Assembly (NCBI GenBank): GCA_027619145.1
Contig: JAQCGA010000286.1
Span: forward strand, 1 to 5,816
Direction: 5' to 3'
Origin: a bacterium
GTDB lineage: Bacteria; Latescibacterota; UBA2968; GCA-2709665
DNA: 5,816 bases
Shown here: positions 5,466 to 5,816 of the stretch, in pieces
Layout of the letters: each line of letters starts with the position of its first letter
How positions within the stretch are numbered: the first letter of the stretch is position 1
The notes under the pieces: model-generated
The model's database searches: none
The model's input: the letters and a program-made list of their open reading frames with translations, nothing else
Told to the model about the DNA's origin: nothing
Position numbers and translations under genes: made by a program

Positions 5466-5816
5466 GGGTTGCGCATTTTGTTTGCGGTTACACGCTCGGG
5501 GGGGCACGTGATTCCCGCGCTGGGCATTGCCGAGGCCCTGCGTCGGCGCTATGTGGATGCAGAGATTCGATTTGCAGGTACGGACCAGGGGGTGGAACCC
5601 CGGTTGATCCCGCAGGCGGGATTTCGTCTGGAAGTTCTTCCGGTGATTGGGCTGCGGCGCGCATTGCACCCGGATTTGCTCCGGTTTCCCGGACGCCTCA
5701 TGGGAGGGTTTTCTAAGGCGCTGCGGTTGATTTCCACGTATCAGCCCCATGTTGTCATCTGTACGGGTGGATACGTCAGTGGTCCGGTAGCCCCGAATAC
5801 CCGGTTATCAGGCGTT
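5463..5816 (+). CDS. murG: UDP-GlcNAc:lipid I N-acetylglucosaminyltransferase (MurG), 3' truncated by the window
   Basis: MurG transfers GlcNAc from UDP-GlcNAc to lipid I on the inner face of the membrane, making lipid II, the substrate of FtsW. The frame is open for 118 codons to the window end, about a third of a typical MurG, so only part of the N-terminal acceptor domain is visible. It starts MGLRILFAVTRSGGHVIPAL, followed by AEAL, FAGTDQGVEPRLIPQAGF (a match to the family G-T-x-x-x-x-E-x-x-L-V-P region), GLRR and GGYVSGP (about 101-107), a strong MurG signature. The glycine-rich loop is unusual: most MurG proteins read GGGTGGH, whereas this one reads VTRSGGH, keeping only the final G-G-H and replacing T with S. 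The last visible residues, after GGYVSGPV, are also a little unlike the common A-A-x-L-x-G-I pattern. Position after ftsW supports the call. Confidence 0.93.
   Translation, partial: MGLRILFAVTRSGGHVIPALGIAEALRRRYVDAEIRFAGTDQGVEPRLIPQAGFRLEVLPVIGLRRALHPDLLRFPGRLMGGFSKALRLISTYQPHVVICTGGYVSGPVAPNTRLSGV

Overview
This window is a piece of a bacterial division and cell wall (dcw) gene cluster, read entirely on the + strand: the 3' part of ftsI (division transpeptidase), complete murE, complete murF, complete ftsW, and the 5' part of murG. All five are identified from family motifs read directly in the translations. MurE carries the D-N-P-R motif of meso-diaminopimelate-adding ligases, so the organism very probably has DAP-type peptidoglycan. 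The division transpeptidase ends in one PASTA domain. Together with the moderately high GC content (judged by eye, not counted), this suggests an uncultured, possibly diderm, lineage rather than a well-known model group. I cannot name the phylum.

Layout: ftsI (1-1142) enters the window exactly at its catalytic serine motif and ends in a PASTA domain. murE (1167-2618) follows after 24 bases. An 82-base spacer holds an AT-rich array of 7-base units (2624-2662) unlike the GC-rich genes around it. murF (2701-4086) follows. Next comes a 186-base gap (4087-4272), then ftsW (4273-5463). ftsW shares one base with murG (5463 to the window end) in a TGATG stop/start junction.

The most notable point is the gap between murF and ftsW. 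The classical gene order is ftsI-murE-murF-mraY-murD-ftsW-murG, and here mraY and murD are both missing. The gap instead holds three small hairpins, a polypyrimidine tract and short frame-shifted snatches that resemble the N-terminus of MraY. It is also bracketed by a 9-base direct repeat. The best reading is a site where mraY and murD were lost or moved, possibly leaving a decayed 5' stub of mraY, but this is inference. No novel defence, mobile or RNA system is evident.

Together the genes make and use lipid II. MurE and MurF finish the UDP-MurNAc-pentapeptide in the cytoplasm. MraY (absent here) would load it on the lipid carrier, and MurG adds GlcNAc. FtsW polymerises lipid II at the septum and FtsI cross-links the strands.
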